The notes under the pieces are model-generated. The model was not told the origin of the DNA. It saw nothing but the letters and a program-made list of their open reading frames with translations, and did not search any database. A stretch of DNA of 31,873 nt from a virus. Location of the stretch: IMG/VR virus record IMGVR_UViG_3300009174_000013, positions 1-31,873 of that record. The stretch is one strand, 5' to 3'. The translations under genes and the position numbers were made by a program. Numbering within the stretch: position 1 is the stretch's first letter; every line of letters starts with the position of its first letter. Below are positions 23,343 to 30,360 of this stretch, piece after piece.

Positions 23343-23723
23343 TTACTCCTTGCCTTCGAGCATGCGTGCCGCGAAGCGGGACCATAGCTCGGCCCCCTCC
23401 ACGTCTCCACTGCGTGCGAAGTCCGCAGCTCGGTGGCATGCTATCAGTGCATCGATTTTTCCGGGACGCTTACGCACCGGGACTTCCGGTGGAGTAACCT
23501 GTACTGGCAGTGACCGGTCCTCACCCTTGGCCTCCTTATACTTCGCTCGCTTGCTTGCGAGGTACTTTTGCTTATTGGCGTGGTAGTACGCCCGAGCGGT
23601 TGCTCGCTTGGCTTCGAGAGCTTCCGCTTCGCTGAAATAAACCTTGCCATTAACAGTAACCCCTTTCCGGCGCTGAGGCACCGGACCCCTATGAACAGTT
23701 GCGATACTACTTGCGTTTTCCAT
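23343..23723 (-). CDS. Hypothetical basic protein, 126 aa
   Basis: ATG 23723 was chosen because GGAGG lies seven bases upstream; the frame is open further upstream but reads as Arg-rich off-frame sequence. The product has a Lys/Ala-rich helix (YFSEAEALEAKRATARAYYH, then ANKQKYLASKRAKYKEAKG) reminiscent of short DNA-binding or HNH-associated segments, but no nuclease motif is present. The last 40 residues form another helix pair. Confidence 0.65.
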   Translation of the reverse strand: MENASSIATVHRGPVPQRRKGVTVNGKVYFSEAEALEAKRATARAYYHANKQKYLASKRAKYKEAKGEDRSLPVQVTPPEVPVRKRPGKIDALIACHRAADFARSGDVEGAELWSRFAARMLEGKE

Positions 23724-23976
23724 ATCTACCTCCGAGGACGGCGTACCCTTTCGGGTACGCCACCGCCTCGTCGCAGCGGTTAATAGCGGTCTCTGCCACC
23801 TTGCGGGAGAGAGCGAGCTTCGAGGCTGATAGCTTGCGCTTCTGCGATAGATTCGAGAGGCACGTTCCACAGATCCCCGTCTTGGAATGCGTCGCCACCT
23901 TGCGGGTCTTCCCCGTCTTGCGGTCGATGCAAGCCAAGATACAGTCGCCTCCACCCGTTAACTTGCGGGCGGCCAC
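23707..23976 (-). CDS. Hypothetical small basic protein, 89 aa
   Basis: Starts at GTG 23976 with AAGGGGAAG upstream and overlaps the next gene by 17 bases. It contains four cysteines, including a CGTC motif (ICGTCLSNL), and many Lys/Arg residues. A zinc-binding or nucleic-acid-binding role is possible but unproven. Confidence 0.6.
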   Translation of the reverse strand: MAARKLTGGGDCILACIDRKTGKTRKVATHSKTGICGTCLSNLSQKRKLSASKLALSRKVAETAINRCDEAVAYPKGYAVLGGRYGKRK

Positions 23977-23979
23977 GAG

Positions 23980-24198
23980 TTACTTCCCCTTGCCCTTCGG
24001 CGTGTCCTTCGCCGGAGTAAGGTCCTTGGTATAGACGTTCAACCCCACCGAGACCTGGTCATTACCCTCGAGCTTCGTGCTCCCGTCCGTACTGGCAATA
24101 ATCATGGTCTTCTGCGACTGCGAGAGCCCGAGGCGCTTCGAGAGATCAACCTCGATGGTCAACGTGTCGCCCTTTACTGTCATTTTTACGTTTCTCAT
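23980..24198 (-). CDS. Small conserved phage-type protein, 72 aa
   Basis: The start MRNVKMTVKGDTLTIEVDL followed by KTMIIASTDGS and VSVGLNVYTKD is a pattern I know from small proteins encoded in many phages and mobile elements; its function is not known. The Lys-rich tail is probably flexible. ATG 24198 has AAGGAT eight bases upstream. It lies 33 bases after csrA. Confidence 0.7.
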   Translation of the reverse strand: MRNVKMTVKGDTLTIEVDLSKRLGLSQSQKTMIIASTDGSTKLEGNDQVSVGLNVYTKDLTPAKDTPKGKGK

Positions 24199-24231
24199 TC
24201 CATCTATCCTTTCCAGTTGTTAGTTATCTAA

Positions 24232-24426
24232 TCAAGCCACTTTCGGGTCGGTCTTCCCGGCCCTCTCGTGCGCAATGCGCTCCGCTACCTCCTCCCTGTG
24301 AACATCAATCTTCCTCGGGGCATCAACCCCAATTCGGACTTGATTTCCTTTGACACCGAGTACCGTTACCCGGACGTCGGGTCCGATAGTAATCGTCTCA
24401 CCGGTTCGTCTAGTAAGTATCAGCAT
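24232..24426 (-). CDS. csrA: CsrA-type RNA-binding regulator
   Basis: 64 residues. The sequence keeps the CsrA plan throughout: [36 protein letters not shown] and [11 protein letters not shown], including Leu4 and Arg44, which contact GGA in RNA. CsrA dimers bind ANGGA motifs near ribosome sites and change translation or mRNA decay. The gene's own leader has ATGGAGAAGG just before ATG 24426, an ANGGA overlapping the Shine-Dalgarno site, so autoregulation is plausible. A phage copy could reset host metabolism or time phage genes. Confidence 0.95.
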   Translation of the reverse strand: MLILTRRTGETITIGPDVRVTVLGVKGNQVRIGVDAPRKIDVHREEVAERIAHERAGKTDPKVA

Positions 24427-24464
24427 ATACCTTCTCCATTCGGTTCGTTACTTGGTCCATTCTT

Positions 24465-24611
24465 TTATTCGTGGGCCCCTCCTAGCCAGAGGCGCTGGCA
24501 CGACCTATAGCAGTATCGAAAGATAAGCAACCACCGAGCCGCCTCGGCCGTTGCGTGGTCGAATTCCCGTTGCTGCTCTACCTGCCGCAGATGCTGGAGG
24601 ACGTAGCTCAC
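24465..24611 (-). CDS. Small basic protein, 48 aa
   Basis: GTG 24611 overlaps the upstream stop as GTGA. The 48 residues read as a helical, basic peptide (MSYVLQHLRQVEQQREFDHA, then RWLLIFRYCYRSCQRLW). It fills an otherwise empty gap of 180 bases before csrA. Support is the coupling pattern and the protein-like composition; no family is recognised. Confidence 0.45.
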   Translation of the reverse strand: MSYVLQHLRQVEQQREFDHATAEAARWLLIFRYCYRSCQRLWLGGAHE

Positions 24612-25084
24612 TTCGCGTGCTCCCGTTCGTAGACGATTAGCGCGTCGAGCGCCATCGTAATATATCCACCGTTATAGTCCACGTCGTCGTCTCCGCCGAG
24701 GTTCCAGCGATTCCAGGGGGTTTTCTTGCTGGCCTGCCGCCCGTCCTTATACTCGTAATCCTCGGCACTAGTCGAGTAGTCGCCCTTCGCCAGAATCTCC
24801 GCGTCGAAGTCGTAGTCCGCCATTACACAGGCGGCCTCTAAGGCGATCACCCCGAAGTGGTCCGGGTCGTAGTAGATGGTATCGTCCTCGAACCAGAGCC
24901 CGTGCTCCTTTAGCCAGGCGCTAAAGAGATCGCTTGCGCTGGTAAGGAAGTGACCCATATCGAAGTCCTCCTCGTCAGCCTTCTCGCGTGTCTTCGCATC
25001 CATGCTCGTGATCTCTTCGAACACCTCCTGCTTCTGCGACCAGAGCCACTCGTTAAAGACCGCCATACTAAGTTGCTTCTGCAT
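24608..25084 (-). CDS. Hypothetical acidic protein, 158 aa
   Basis: Starts at ATG 25084, close after the previous stop, with GGGTG as a weak ribosome site. It is rich in Asp, Glu, Trp and Tyr (DDTIYYDPDHFGVIALEAAC, then AEDYEYKDGRQASKKTPWNRW) and probably a single folded domain. It could be an inhibitor or DNA-mimic type protein by charge alone, but I do not recognise it. Confidence 0.65.
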   Translation of the reverse strand: MQKQLSMAVFNEWLWSQKQEVFEEITSMDAKTREKADEEDFDMGHFLTSASDLFSAWLKEHGLWFEDDTIYYDPDHFGVIALEAACVMADYDFDAEILAKGDYSTSAEDYEYKDGRQASKKTPWNRWNLGGDDDVDYNGGYITMALDALIVYEREHAK

Positions 25085-25087
25085 GGG

Positions 25088-25330
25088 TCACCCATAGATA
25101 AAGACCAGCACGATATGGTTCGTGGAGCGGATTATCTGGTCTCGTTCCACCCCCGCCGTATGCGCGCAGGCTAGCAGCGCACCCGCCGCAGCTATTGCCT
25201 TCGCGCACTCGCAGCCGCACTCCGAGGAGATGATAAAGTCGTCCTGCTTCGATAACCCCTGTGGATCATCGATAGGAGCACCCAGCACCTCCTCGAAGTA
25301 CCGGGCAACCGTTACGTTTCTAATTGGCAT
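25088..25330 (-). CDS. Hypothetical protein, 80 aa, CGxEC family 1
   Basis: ATG 25330 follows GAGGTGA. The second half has SSECGCECAKAIAAAGALL and ends in IVLVFIYG. The same layout (CGYEC, a helix, and a hydrophobic end AVVILG) occurs in the next gene upstream, so the two look like a diverged tandem duplication. The function is unknown. Confidence 0.65.
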   Translation of the reverse strand: MPIRNVTVARYFEEVLGAPIDDPQGLSKQDDFIISSECGCECAKAIAAAGALLACAHTAGVERDQIIRSTNHIVLVFIYG

Positions 25331-25339
25331 AAGTCACCT

Positions 25340-25645
25340 CTATCCTAGTATCACTACGGCGCAGGTATCGAGGCATATCAACCGCAGCGCCTCTGCCTCG
25401 TCGTGGTCTTCGAGATTGCCGATTACGTAGCGTAGCAGGTTCGCGGTGGCGTCTGCGATCCTGCGGCACTCGTAGCCGCATACGCTATCGAGCGGGCAAT
25501 TGCGCAAGGCTTCCAGCGCCTGCTCGGGATCACCGATATCGGAATCCAGCAGCAGAGGCTCGATCTCGCAGTTGAGTGCGAAGCCGAGATAAGCCAGCAC
25601 GGAGCCCGGCGGGATCTTCTTGTTTTTGCGCTTACGCTTTGGCAT
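25340..25645 (-). CDS. Hypothetical protein, 101 aa, CGxEC family 2
   Basis: ATG 25645 is chosen for the GAGGAG seven bases upstream. A basic N-terminus (MPKRKRKNKK) is followed by an acidic helical region. The paralogous segment is DSVCGYECRRIADATANLL, ending LDTCAVVILG. It overlaps the upstream gene by 14 bases. No known domain. Confidence 0.65.
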   Translation of the reverse strand: MPKRKRKNKKIPPGSVLAYLGFALNCEIEPLLLDSDIGDPEQALEALRNCPLDSVCGYECRRIADATANLLRYVIGNLEDHDEAEALRLICLDTCAVVILG

Positions 25646-26087
25646 TGCAAAGCTCCTCTTCTTGACAGTGGACGCAACCATTGCAGGTGTACTGGGCGTG
25701 CAGTATCATCTGCCTCTGGCACTCCGCCATCGACGTCTTTAGTCCCTCCATCCCAGCCGCCCTGCGCTGGTTCGAGTCGGTTGATGCCCTCCAGCAATCG
25801 ATACGCAGCACTCGGGGCGCGGGCTTCTGCGAGAGTGCCGCTGCGTACTGCACCCGCATCTTCACACCCTCGACGCAGTGCGGGCAGACTGCCTCTCTGC
25901 CATGCATGCACGCCCACGTACGCGGCGGCAGGCGGACGATGGGAATCTGCACCACTCTCGTTTTCACGATTATGGGTCCCTTCGGCAAGCGCGGTGCCTT
26001 CTTCGGCGGTTTGCGCGGCAGATCCCCCGGAAGCCTGCGCGCCGCAATCAACTCTTCCATCGGAAGTGCCTTTTTCTTATTGGACAT
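25632..26087 (-). CDS. Cysteine-rich hypothetical protein, 151 aa
   Basis: Starts at ATG 26087, with GGGAG upstream. The N-terminal 55 residues are Lys/Pro-rich (LPRKPPKKAPRLPKGP). CMHG and CPHC (about 60-71) and a terminal CNGCVHCQEEELC look like metal-binding clusters; the CxxCxxC pattern could hold zinc or an Fe-S cluster. No family is recognised. Confidence 0.65.
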   Translation of the reverse strand: MSNKKKALPMEELIAARRLPGDLPRKPPKKAPRLPKGPIIVKTRVVQIPIVRLPPRTWACMHGREAVCPHCVEGVKMRVQYAAALSQKPAPRVLRIDCWRASTDSNQRRAAGMEGLKTSMAECQRQMILHAQYTCNGCVHCQEEELCNAKA

Positions 26088-26199
26088 TGGTAAGCTCCCT
26101 ATAAACGAAATAACAGCACTCTCCTATAGCCAGCCCGAACGAAGTCGAGACTAGCCATAGCAGAAACCCAAGGATCCAGCTATGCGTTCTACTGGACAT
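26077..26199 (-). CDS. Small membrane peptide, 40 aa
   Basis: ATG 26199 has a strong GAGGAG eight bases upstream and lies inside the end of the previous gene. The peptide is one hydrophobic helix (SWILGFLLWLVSTSFGLAIG) followed by CCYFVYRELTNVQ. It fills the gap between two annotated genes and its stop falls just inside the next gene. Confidence 0.6.
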   Translation of the reverse strand: MSSRTHSWILGFLLWLVSTSFGLAIGECCYFVYRELTNVQ

Positions 26200-26437
26200 G
26201 CCCGTCGCTCCTCGCAATCAGATACTCGATCTCCTCCAGGCTCAGCTTGCGGGGCTGGTCGTGCAGATTGCCTACTATGACAAATCCCCGTTTCGCCAGC
26301 TCCAGCGCTCCCTCCGCATTCGTAAAGCCGTGCAGACGCAGCTTAGGAGTCTGCTGCTCTGCAAACCCCTCCGCGCGTTCTACCAACTCGCGAAACATCT
26401 CGAACGCCTCCTCGACCGTCAGCTTATCCTTTTTCAC
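26189..26437 (-). CDS. Hypothetical protein, 82 aa
   Basis: Starts at GTG 26437, which overlaps the upstream stop as GTGA and has AGGGGAT upstream. The product is a compact helical and strand protein (VEEAFEMFRELVERAEGFAE, then KLRLHGFTNAEGALELAKRG). No known family. It is translated with the small genes around it. Confidence 0.65.
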   Translation of the reverse strand: MKKDKLTVEEAFEMFRELVERAEGFAEQQTPKLRLHGFTNAEGALELAKRGFVIVGNLHDQPRKLSLEEIEYLIARSDGHVQ

Positions 26438-26550
26438 TTTCTATCCCCTGTCAGCTTCGAACGCATCCACATATCGAACTCCCATGCTCGCACGTGCGAG
26501 TCGTATAGCCGCACGAAGACGACGCTATAGAATTGCGTTGGTTTTCGCAT
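26434..26550 (-). CDS. Small protein, 38 aa
   Basis: ATG 26550 directly follows the stop of the LuxR-type gene and has GGGAG six bases upstream, inside that gene. The peptide (MRKPTQFYSVVFVRLYDSHV, then RAWEFDMWMRSKLTGDRK) is protein-like and ends by a GTGA overlap with the next gene. Its function is unknown. Confidence 0.55.
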   Translation of the reverse strand: MRKPTQFYSVVFVRLYDSHVRAWEFDMWMRSKLTGDRK

Positions 26551-27006
26551 TTAAAACTCCCAGTCCGTTGGAAACGGGAACGAGACCATCTCGTTATATC
26601 CCGGCCCCGGTCCTCCGGGTATCCAGTGCCTAAAGTGGAACTGGTCATCGTCGCTGCCGACCTGCATGACCCACTCGTCGCTATTGACTACGACGTGCCA
26701 CTGCTCCTCCTCTGTCAGGTAGCGCACGGAAATCTCCGCCGTAGGAAAGATCGCGCGAAAGATGCGTTCGATAACCTGCTCGGGTGTCGGCCTCGTCGGG
26801 GGTCCTGCCGTCAGACGCAGGCTGGCCTCCGTACGATTGCGCACGCCTAGCGCCTTATAGACGCTCGTGCAGTGCGCTTTCACCGTCTTCTCGGAGAGCT
26901 GGAGCCGGAACCCAATCTCCTTATTCGTCGCACCGTTGCGGATTAGATCCGCGACCCGCTGCTGCTTCTCGGTCAAGCCAATTCCATTCTTCTTGTGGAC
27001 GGCCAT
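26551..27006 (-). CDS. LuxR/GerE-type HTH protein with extra C-terminal domain
   Basis: 151 residues from ATG 27006, with GGGAG seven bases upstream. Residues 10-68 are a standard LuxR-type DNA-binding domain (LTEKQQRVADLIRNGATNKE, IGFRLQLSEKTVKAHCTSVY, KALGVRNRTEA). Unlike normal LuxR regulators, the HTH is at the N-terminus. About 80 residues of unknown fold follow (EISVRYLTEEEQWHVVVNSD), rich in aromatic and acidic residues. It could be a phage transcription regulator, possibly of the recurring TAAGTTAA sites; that link is a guess. Confidence 0.85.
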   Translation of the reverse strand: MAVHKKNGIGLTEKQQRVADLIRNGATNKEIGFRLQLSEKTVKAHCTSVYKALGVRNRTEASLRLTAGPPTRPTPEQVIERIFRAIFPTAEISVRYLTEEEQWHVVVNSDEWVMQVGSDDDQFHFRHWIPGGPGPGYNEMVSFPFPTDWEF

Positions 27007-27008
27007 TT

Positions 27009-27506
27009 TTATTCTCCCTTTGCTTCGATCTGATACATCCACCCCTTCGTGCTCGCGCGCAGCTCCTCGACTAGTTGCGCCGCGCGTTTCGGGCCGTATA
27101 GAGCCGCCTCGTCTTTCGCGAATCCCCAGCAGGTTCCTCCCATCATCCACATGCGACCGTCCTCGCAACGGCCCGTTATGCGCAGGGTGCGTTTCTCGTA
27201 CTCGTACGTAGGAGCAGCGGGGAGTGGGAGCTTCCGCAGACGACTGCAGAAACACTCCATCTCGTAGTCATCGGATTCCCGGACGGCGTTATCCAGATGC
27301 TCGGCATCGAGACCGAAGCGAGCCGCTACCTTCGCGATCTGGCGCGCGTACTCTTCCTCTTGGTACTTCGCGTTAATGGGACCGGAGAACTCTCCGCCAT
27401 CGAATCCCGCGTCAGCCTCTGCACCTCGGTCCAGCTCCCTCGAGATCCAGAACCAGATTCGACCAAATGCCCTAATCGCCACCTTCACGTTTTTCGTATT
27501 ATTCAC
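27009..27506 (-). CDS. Hypothetical protein, 165 aa
   Basis: GTG 27506 is preferred over an upstream start because AAGGAG lies nearby at a proper distance and the upstream part is Arg-rich and not protein-like. The product has a Trp-rich N-terminal strand (AIRAFGRIWFWISREL), an acidic centre and a C-terminal domain (RTLRITGRCEDGRMWMMGGT, then AAQLVEELRASTKG). It is the first gene of the CsrA-containing operon. Confidence 0.65.
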   Translation of the reverse strand: MNNTKNVKVAIRAFGRIWFWISRELDRGAEADAGFDGGEFSGPINAKYQEEEYARQIAKVAARFGLDAEHLDNAVRESDDYEMECFCSRLRKLPLPAAPTYEYEKRTLRITGRCEDGRMWMMGGTCWGFAKDEAALYGPKRAAQLVEELRASTKGWMYQIEAKGE

Positions 27507-27753
27507 TTCCGTATCTCCTTTCCAGTGCAACCGCTCGACGCGCGCTATGCGAGAAGAACGTGCGCGCGTATTATACCGCCAGTGCGGCCGAGCTTGCCGA
27601 TATTTATTCACCTCCGCCCTCCCGGAGAGAATAAGTTAAATTGCGTAGATTAAGTTAACTCCGGCCCCTTTCGGGTGCTCGATGGATTATAATAGAGAGT
27701 CGGGCCTTGCGCCCGAAACGCTCTTTAACACAATACGGGATAGGAGAACGGGG
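27507..27753. promoter_or_regulatory. Divergent promoter region with paired TAAGTTAA boxes
   Basis: Two exact TAAGTTAA copies lie 19 bases apart (27632-27639 and 27651-27658). On the plus strand a perfect TATAAT (27688-27693) stands before the 27754 gene, without a good -35. On the minus strand TATAAT (27570-27575) stands before the 27506 gene, also without a good -35. The nearer plus-side box would be centred about 45 bases upstream of the predicted start, where activators often bind. The hairpin TCGGGC-CTTGC-GCCCGA follows the plus-strand -10. Confidence 0.6.
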
Positions 27754-28155
27754 ATGACAAGATTGTTGACATTGCGCAACGCTGGACCAAACGCGGATAC
27801 AGCCGGTGATCTTTATACGGATGCAATCCGCATGCTGCAGGACGCATGCGCCCTTACTCACAAACCGACCGGGGTAAAGCCGAAGGATGCAAGCGAGATT
27901 CGGGAGATCCTAACCGGGGTTCTCGATATCCTTACGCGGCAGCTAGAGTCTACGGGGGAACGCCTAGAGATCCCGAAAGCAGCCCCGGAGGAGCCTGCAA
28001 AGGGGTCTAGCCGAGATCCCGAGAGCAACGAAGCGTTGCTGGAGGATGCAATTACGCAGCTCGAAACTGCGTTGCTACCGACCGCAGACTGGCGGACGCA
28101 CGTAGACTCTGCGTTGGTTATGTTAAGAGATGTGGATTTGGAGGATGACGAATGA
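27754..28155 (+). CDS. Hypothetical acidic protein, 133 aa, monocistronic
   Basis: ATG 27754 is preferred over the in-frame ATG 27682 because AGGAG lies seven bases upstream and the predicted -10 box lies between the two. Two helical segments (DLYTDAIRMLQDACALTHK and SNEALLEDAITQLETALLP) are joined by a Pro/Glu/Ser-rich linker, and the end is acidic. It is the only plus-strand gene between 20,650 and 31,396, with its own promoter and a strong terminator. That layout is typical of a regulator or an early-expressed accessory gene. No family is recognised. Confidence 0.7.
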   Translation: MTRLLTLRNAGPNADTAGDLYTDAIRMLQDACALTHKPTGVKPKDASEIREILTGVLDILTRQLESTGERLEIPKAAPEEPAKGSSRDPESNEALLEDAITQLETALLPTADWRTHVDSALVMLRDVDLEDDE

Positions 28156-28159
28156 GATC

Positions 28160-28186
28160 GGGGCGCTACGGCGCCCCTTTCTTTTT
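28160..28186 (+). terminator. Rho-independent terminator of the 27754 gene
   Basis: GGGGCGC (28160-28166) pairs with GCGCCCC (28171-28177) around TACG and is followed by TTTCTTTTT. It begins five bases after the stop codon. It overlaps the last codons of the convergent minus-strand gene at 28166-28303. Confidence 0.9.
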
Positions 28187-28303
28187 GTGTCGACGGGCTT
28201 CCCATATCGCATAGAGCCATCCACCTACCCCTGACACGAGCAGGAGCAACAGCACACAGACGACTTTGGCTAGGATCGGGTAGCGCTCGATTGCTGTTTG
28301 CAT
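28166..28303 (-). CDS. Small single-pass membrane protein, 45 aa
   Basis: ATG 28303 has AAGGA seven bases upstream and overlaps the end of the previous gene. The peptide has one hydrophobic helix (LAKVVCVLLLLLVSGVGGWL) followed by YAIWEARRHKKKGAP, a positive tail that would stay in the cytoplasm. Its stop codon lies inside the opposing terminator stem. Confidence 0.65.
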   Translation of the reverse strand: MQTAIERYPILAKVVCVLLLLLVSGVGGWLYAIWEARRHKKKGAP

Positions 28304-28482
28304 ACGATTTCCTTTGCCGCGAGATAGGTATGGATATACTCTTTATAATGAGTTAGTCCGCGCAGGCAGCGCTTGGCCGTTCGTTTCTGTGACATCCAAA
28401 TGCGCTTCTGCCCGATGAGATACGCGCGATAGCTGCGCATTACGTGCGCCGGGTCGGGGTGAGGATGGTCGTAGACTCTCAT
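28270..28482 (-). CDS. Hypothetical basic protein, 70 aa
   Basis: ATG 28482 follows GGAGG and overlaps the upstream stop as ATGA. The peptide is rich in Arg, Lys, His and Tyr (MRVYDHPHPDPAHVMRSYRA, then RIWMSQKRTAKRCLRGLTHY). It may bind nucleic acid; no family is recognised. Confidence 0.65.
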   Translation of the reverse strand: MRVYDHPHPDPAHVMRSYRAYLIGQKRIWMSQKRTAKRCLRGLTHYKEYIHTYLAAKEIVCKQQSSATRS

Positions 28483-28718
28483 GGTCCCTCCGGTACTGGA
28501 AACCATTCGTACTCGTAGGACCTGGATATGGTGCCGTGACCGAAGTCGCGCTTGACGCGGCGTCTGAACTTCTGCATCAGCACCCTCTGACCCGGCACCG
28601 GTGTATCCTTTATCACCTCCCAGCGAAGATACTCGGTAGGCCCCCAGTTCCCGTAGCTAATGACAGGGGTTTTCGATCGGTCGCCGGGAGTCGCGCTCGT
28701 CGGTTTCTCTTCTCTCAT
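28479..28718 (-). CDS. Hypothetical protein, 79 aa
   Basis: ATG 28718 has GGAGG seven bases upstream and overlaps the upstream stop. The sequence is strand-like and basic (EYLRWEVIKDTPVPGQRVLM, then QKFRRRVKRDFGHGTISRSY) and could be a small nucleic-acid-binding beta barrel. No family is recognised. Confidence 0.65.
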   Translation of the reverse strand: MREEKPTSATPGDRSKTPVISYGNWGPTEYLRWEVIKDTPVPGQRVLMQKFRRRVKRDFGHGTISRSYEYEWFPVPEGP

Positions 28719-28879
28719 CGATAATCCTCCATCCAGTGCTCGGGCATTTCTGCGGGTGCGCCGCACGGGCAGTCTGCGCCCGGCTTGCGGTCTTTCTGGC
28801 AGTACCAGCACGTTGGTATTACTTCCGTGGGTGCGCCCTGCTCTTCGAAGTTGTCGTAGTGATCCTCTGGGTCTATCAT
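28715..28879 (-). CDS. Small zinc-ribbon-like protein, 54 aa
   Basis: A 54-residue gene from ATG 28879, with a strong GGAGG seven bases upstream and ATGA overlaps at both ends. Four cysteines (CWYC, then CPC) over 16 residues suggest a zinc ribbon. The rest is acidic (MIDPEDHYDNFEEQG and EHWMEDYR). Confidence 0.7.
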   Translation of the reverse strand: MIDPEDHYDNFEEQGAPTEVIPTCWYCQKDRKPGADCPCGAPAEMPEHWMEDYR

Positions 28880-29091
28880 TGCTCTACCTCCACGTAGATC
28901 TTCTTGTGGTAGAAGTCGTGAGTAATCGATATTACGCGGTGGTCGGACTGCTTGACCGGACCTATGCCCGGCGGCGCTCCGAGACGTACGAACTCGCCCA
29001 CCCTGGGAAGTGGTTGCCCCTCAGCTATCCAGGCATCCCACGTTATGCGGGGTGATCCGAGAGTCGAGACGTGAACGGAGTACTTGCTCAT
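28876..29091 (-). CDS. Hypothetical small beta-rich protein, 71 aa
   Basis: ATG 29091 has GGGAGG seven bases upstream and overlaps the upstream stop as ATGA. The pattern LPRVGEFVRLGAPPG then HRVISITHDFYHKKIYVEVE looks like a small SH3-like or beta-barrel fold. The function is unknown. Confidence 0.7.
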   Translation of the reverse strand: MSKYSVHVSTLGSPRITWDAWIAEGQPLPRVGEFVRLGAPPGIGPVKQSDHRVISITHDFYHKKIYVEVEQ

Positions 29092-29771
29092 CTCGTTGCC
29101 TCCCAGGTACGTTCGAGGGGGTTCTCAGGGGTAAGATCCTCTGCGTTCTCGAGTGCCGCATCTATCAGCGCCCGGTCGAGATCGTTGAGAGTCTCACCGA
29201 AGGCCCGGTTGGGCATTATCGTCCCTGTGAAGTCTACGTGAATCTTGCGCTTGTCCTTTAGACCTAAAGTATCCCCGTTCTGCGCTACTGCGACAGTATC
29301 AGGGTGGGGCTCGAATAGACTGAGATGCTTCTGGCGGAATGTACTGGGCCGTCCACCTTTCGCCTTGCCTTTGCGTATCTCGCGGGGCTTCGTCGGTCTG
29401 CGCCATTCGCTCCCCAGCCAACGGAAGAACGGCTCCGTCAACGGCGGGTGCTTCTCGCTTCCCCACGTAATGACGGGCATCTTGCCGCTGATGCCGATCT
29501 CGTAGAAGTAGGCATGGTCGCGCGGTGGCTTGCGGGTATAGATGCGGCCGCAGTCCTGTGGAACGGTGCGGAATAGCTGACCTACTACGTTCCAGACGTA
29601 CTCTTCGGGCTTCGCAATGACGATAGTACGACGATGAGAGCACGCACGACGGAGTGCTTCCTTGATTTTGCTGGGCTCGCCGCCGTATGCTAGGTAGAGC
29701 GAAATCTTCGGTGAACCGGGTGTGCGCAGCTCTAAAAGCGCACTGGTTCGAGCTAGATACTCGGTTGGCAT
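29088..29771 (-). CDS. Hypothetical protein, 227 aa, first gene of the small-gene operon
   Basis: ATG 29771 has AGGGG upstream. The N-terminal half has an alternating strand and helix plan (ISLYLAYGGEPSKIKEALRR, RTIVIAKPEEYVWNVVGQLF); the middle is basic (KPREIRKGKAKGGRPSTFRQ). I do not recognise a family. It is led by the AT-rich region 29772-30360, which must hold its promoter. Confidence 0.7.
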   Translation of the reverse strand: MPTEYLARTSALLELRTPGSPKISLYLAYGGEPSKIKEALRRACSHRRTIVIAKPEEYVWNVVGQLFRTVPQDCGRIYTRKPPRDHAYFYEIGISGKMPVITWGSEKHPPLTEPFFRWLGSEWRRPTKPREIRKGKAKGGRPSTFRQKHLSLFEPHPDTVAVAQNGDTLGLKDKRKIHVDFTGTIMPNRAFGETLNDLDRALIDAALENAEDLTPENPLERTWEATR

Positions 29772-30360
29772 TGATCGTTACCCCTAATCAAATCGATAGC
29801 TTATGAAGCGAAAGAGCATAGCACGAATCCGCCGAGCGGGGCTAATTAGCTCGCCAAGTATCGGATTCTAAAGGAAAAACTGGGATTAAAAGGATCGATT
29901 TAGTTCTCGCGTCGCGCTCTTAAGGAGAGGAGAGAGTATAAAAAGACTGACTGATATATAAATCAAGCGTGTGCTCTCTATAGGAAAAGCAGTGTTTCGC
30001 ATATACAAAAACTATAAACTAGATATACGTATACAATATATAATAGAAATAAAGACTTAGGAGGGGATTAGTGCCCCCTGGGAGCGCGGAGTAATTGGAG
30101 TTAGTACCAGTTTTCAGTTATTACCGAGCTGGCACATGTCATCGTCTTGGCTCTGACAGAATCGCATATAGGGATGGTCAGCCGAAATCGTGACAAGCAT
30201 TGAAGTGAGGAGATATAACCCCTGATAGCCTATCTGGACGAATGTTGGTGTGGTTTAGAAAATTCTGACAGGTTTAAGTGGCAAGCAATATTATGTGAAA
30301 CGATATTATGTAAAGGTACATAGAATATGTTAAATCGGTCCACGAAAAATCGACACAGGC
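29772..30360. other. AT-rich non-coding control region, possible replication origin
   Basis: About 590 bases without a credible gene and clearly richer in A and T than its surroundings, most of all 29,930-30,060. It holds the palindrome GCTAATTAGC (29841-29850) inside GAATCC/GGATTC arms (29825-29868), the palindrome TATACGTATA (30024-30033), and TTATGTGAA at 30291-30299 with a variant at 30307-30313. On the minus strand TATACT near 29935-29940 could serve the 29771 gene. The features fit a promoter cluster or an origin with an easily melted section; neither is proven. Confidence 0.5.
30282..30299 (+). repeat. 18-bp inverted repeat, left copy
   Basis: CAAGCAATATTATGTGAA is repeated exactly, in inverted orientation, at 31165-31182, about 870 bases away. 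Sequence just inside both copies is also similar (GATATTATGTAAA here, GATATGTGAA there). The pair flanks the 30394-30810 gene and the operator cluster. Confidence 0.9.

Noticed and set aside
29841-29868. Palindromic AT-rich segment as an attachment site
   Set aside because: No integrase gene or second matching core is visible in the window.
30188-30330. Open stretch after GAGGAG near 30210 as a gene
   Set aside because: It has no ATG, GTG or TTG at a usable distance; the frame would need a CTG start and runs through the repeats.
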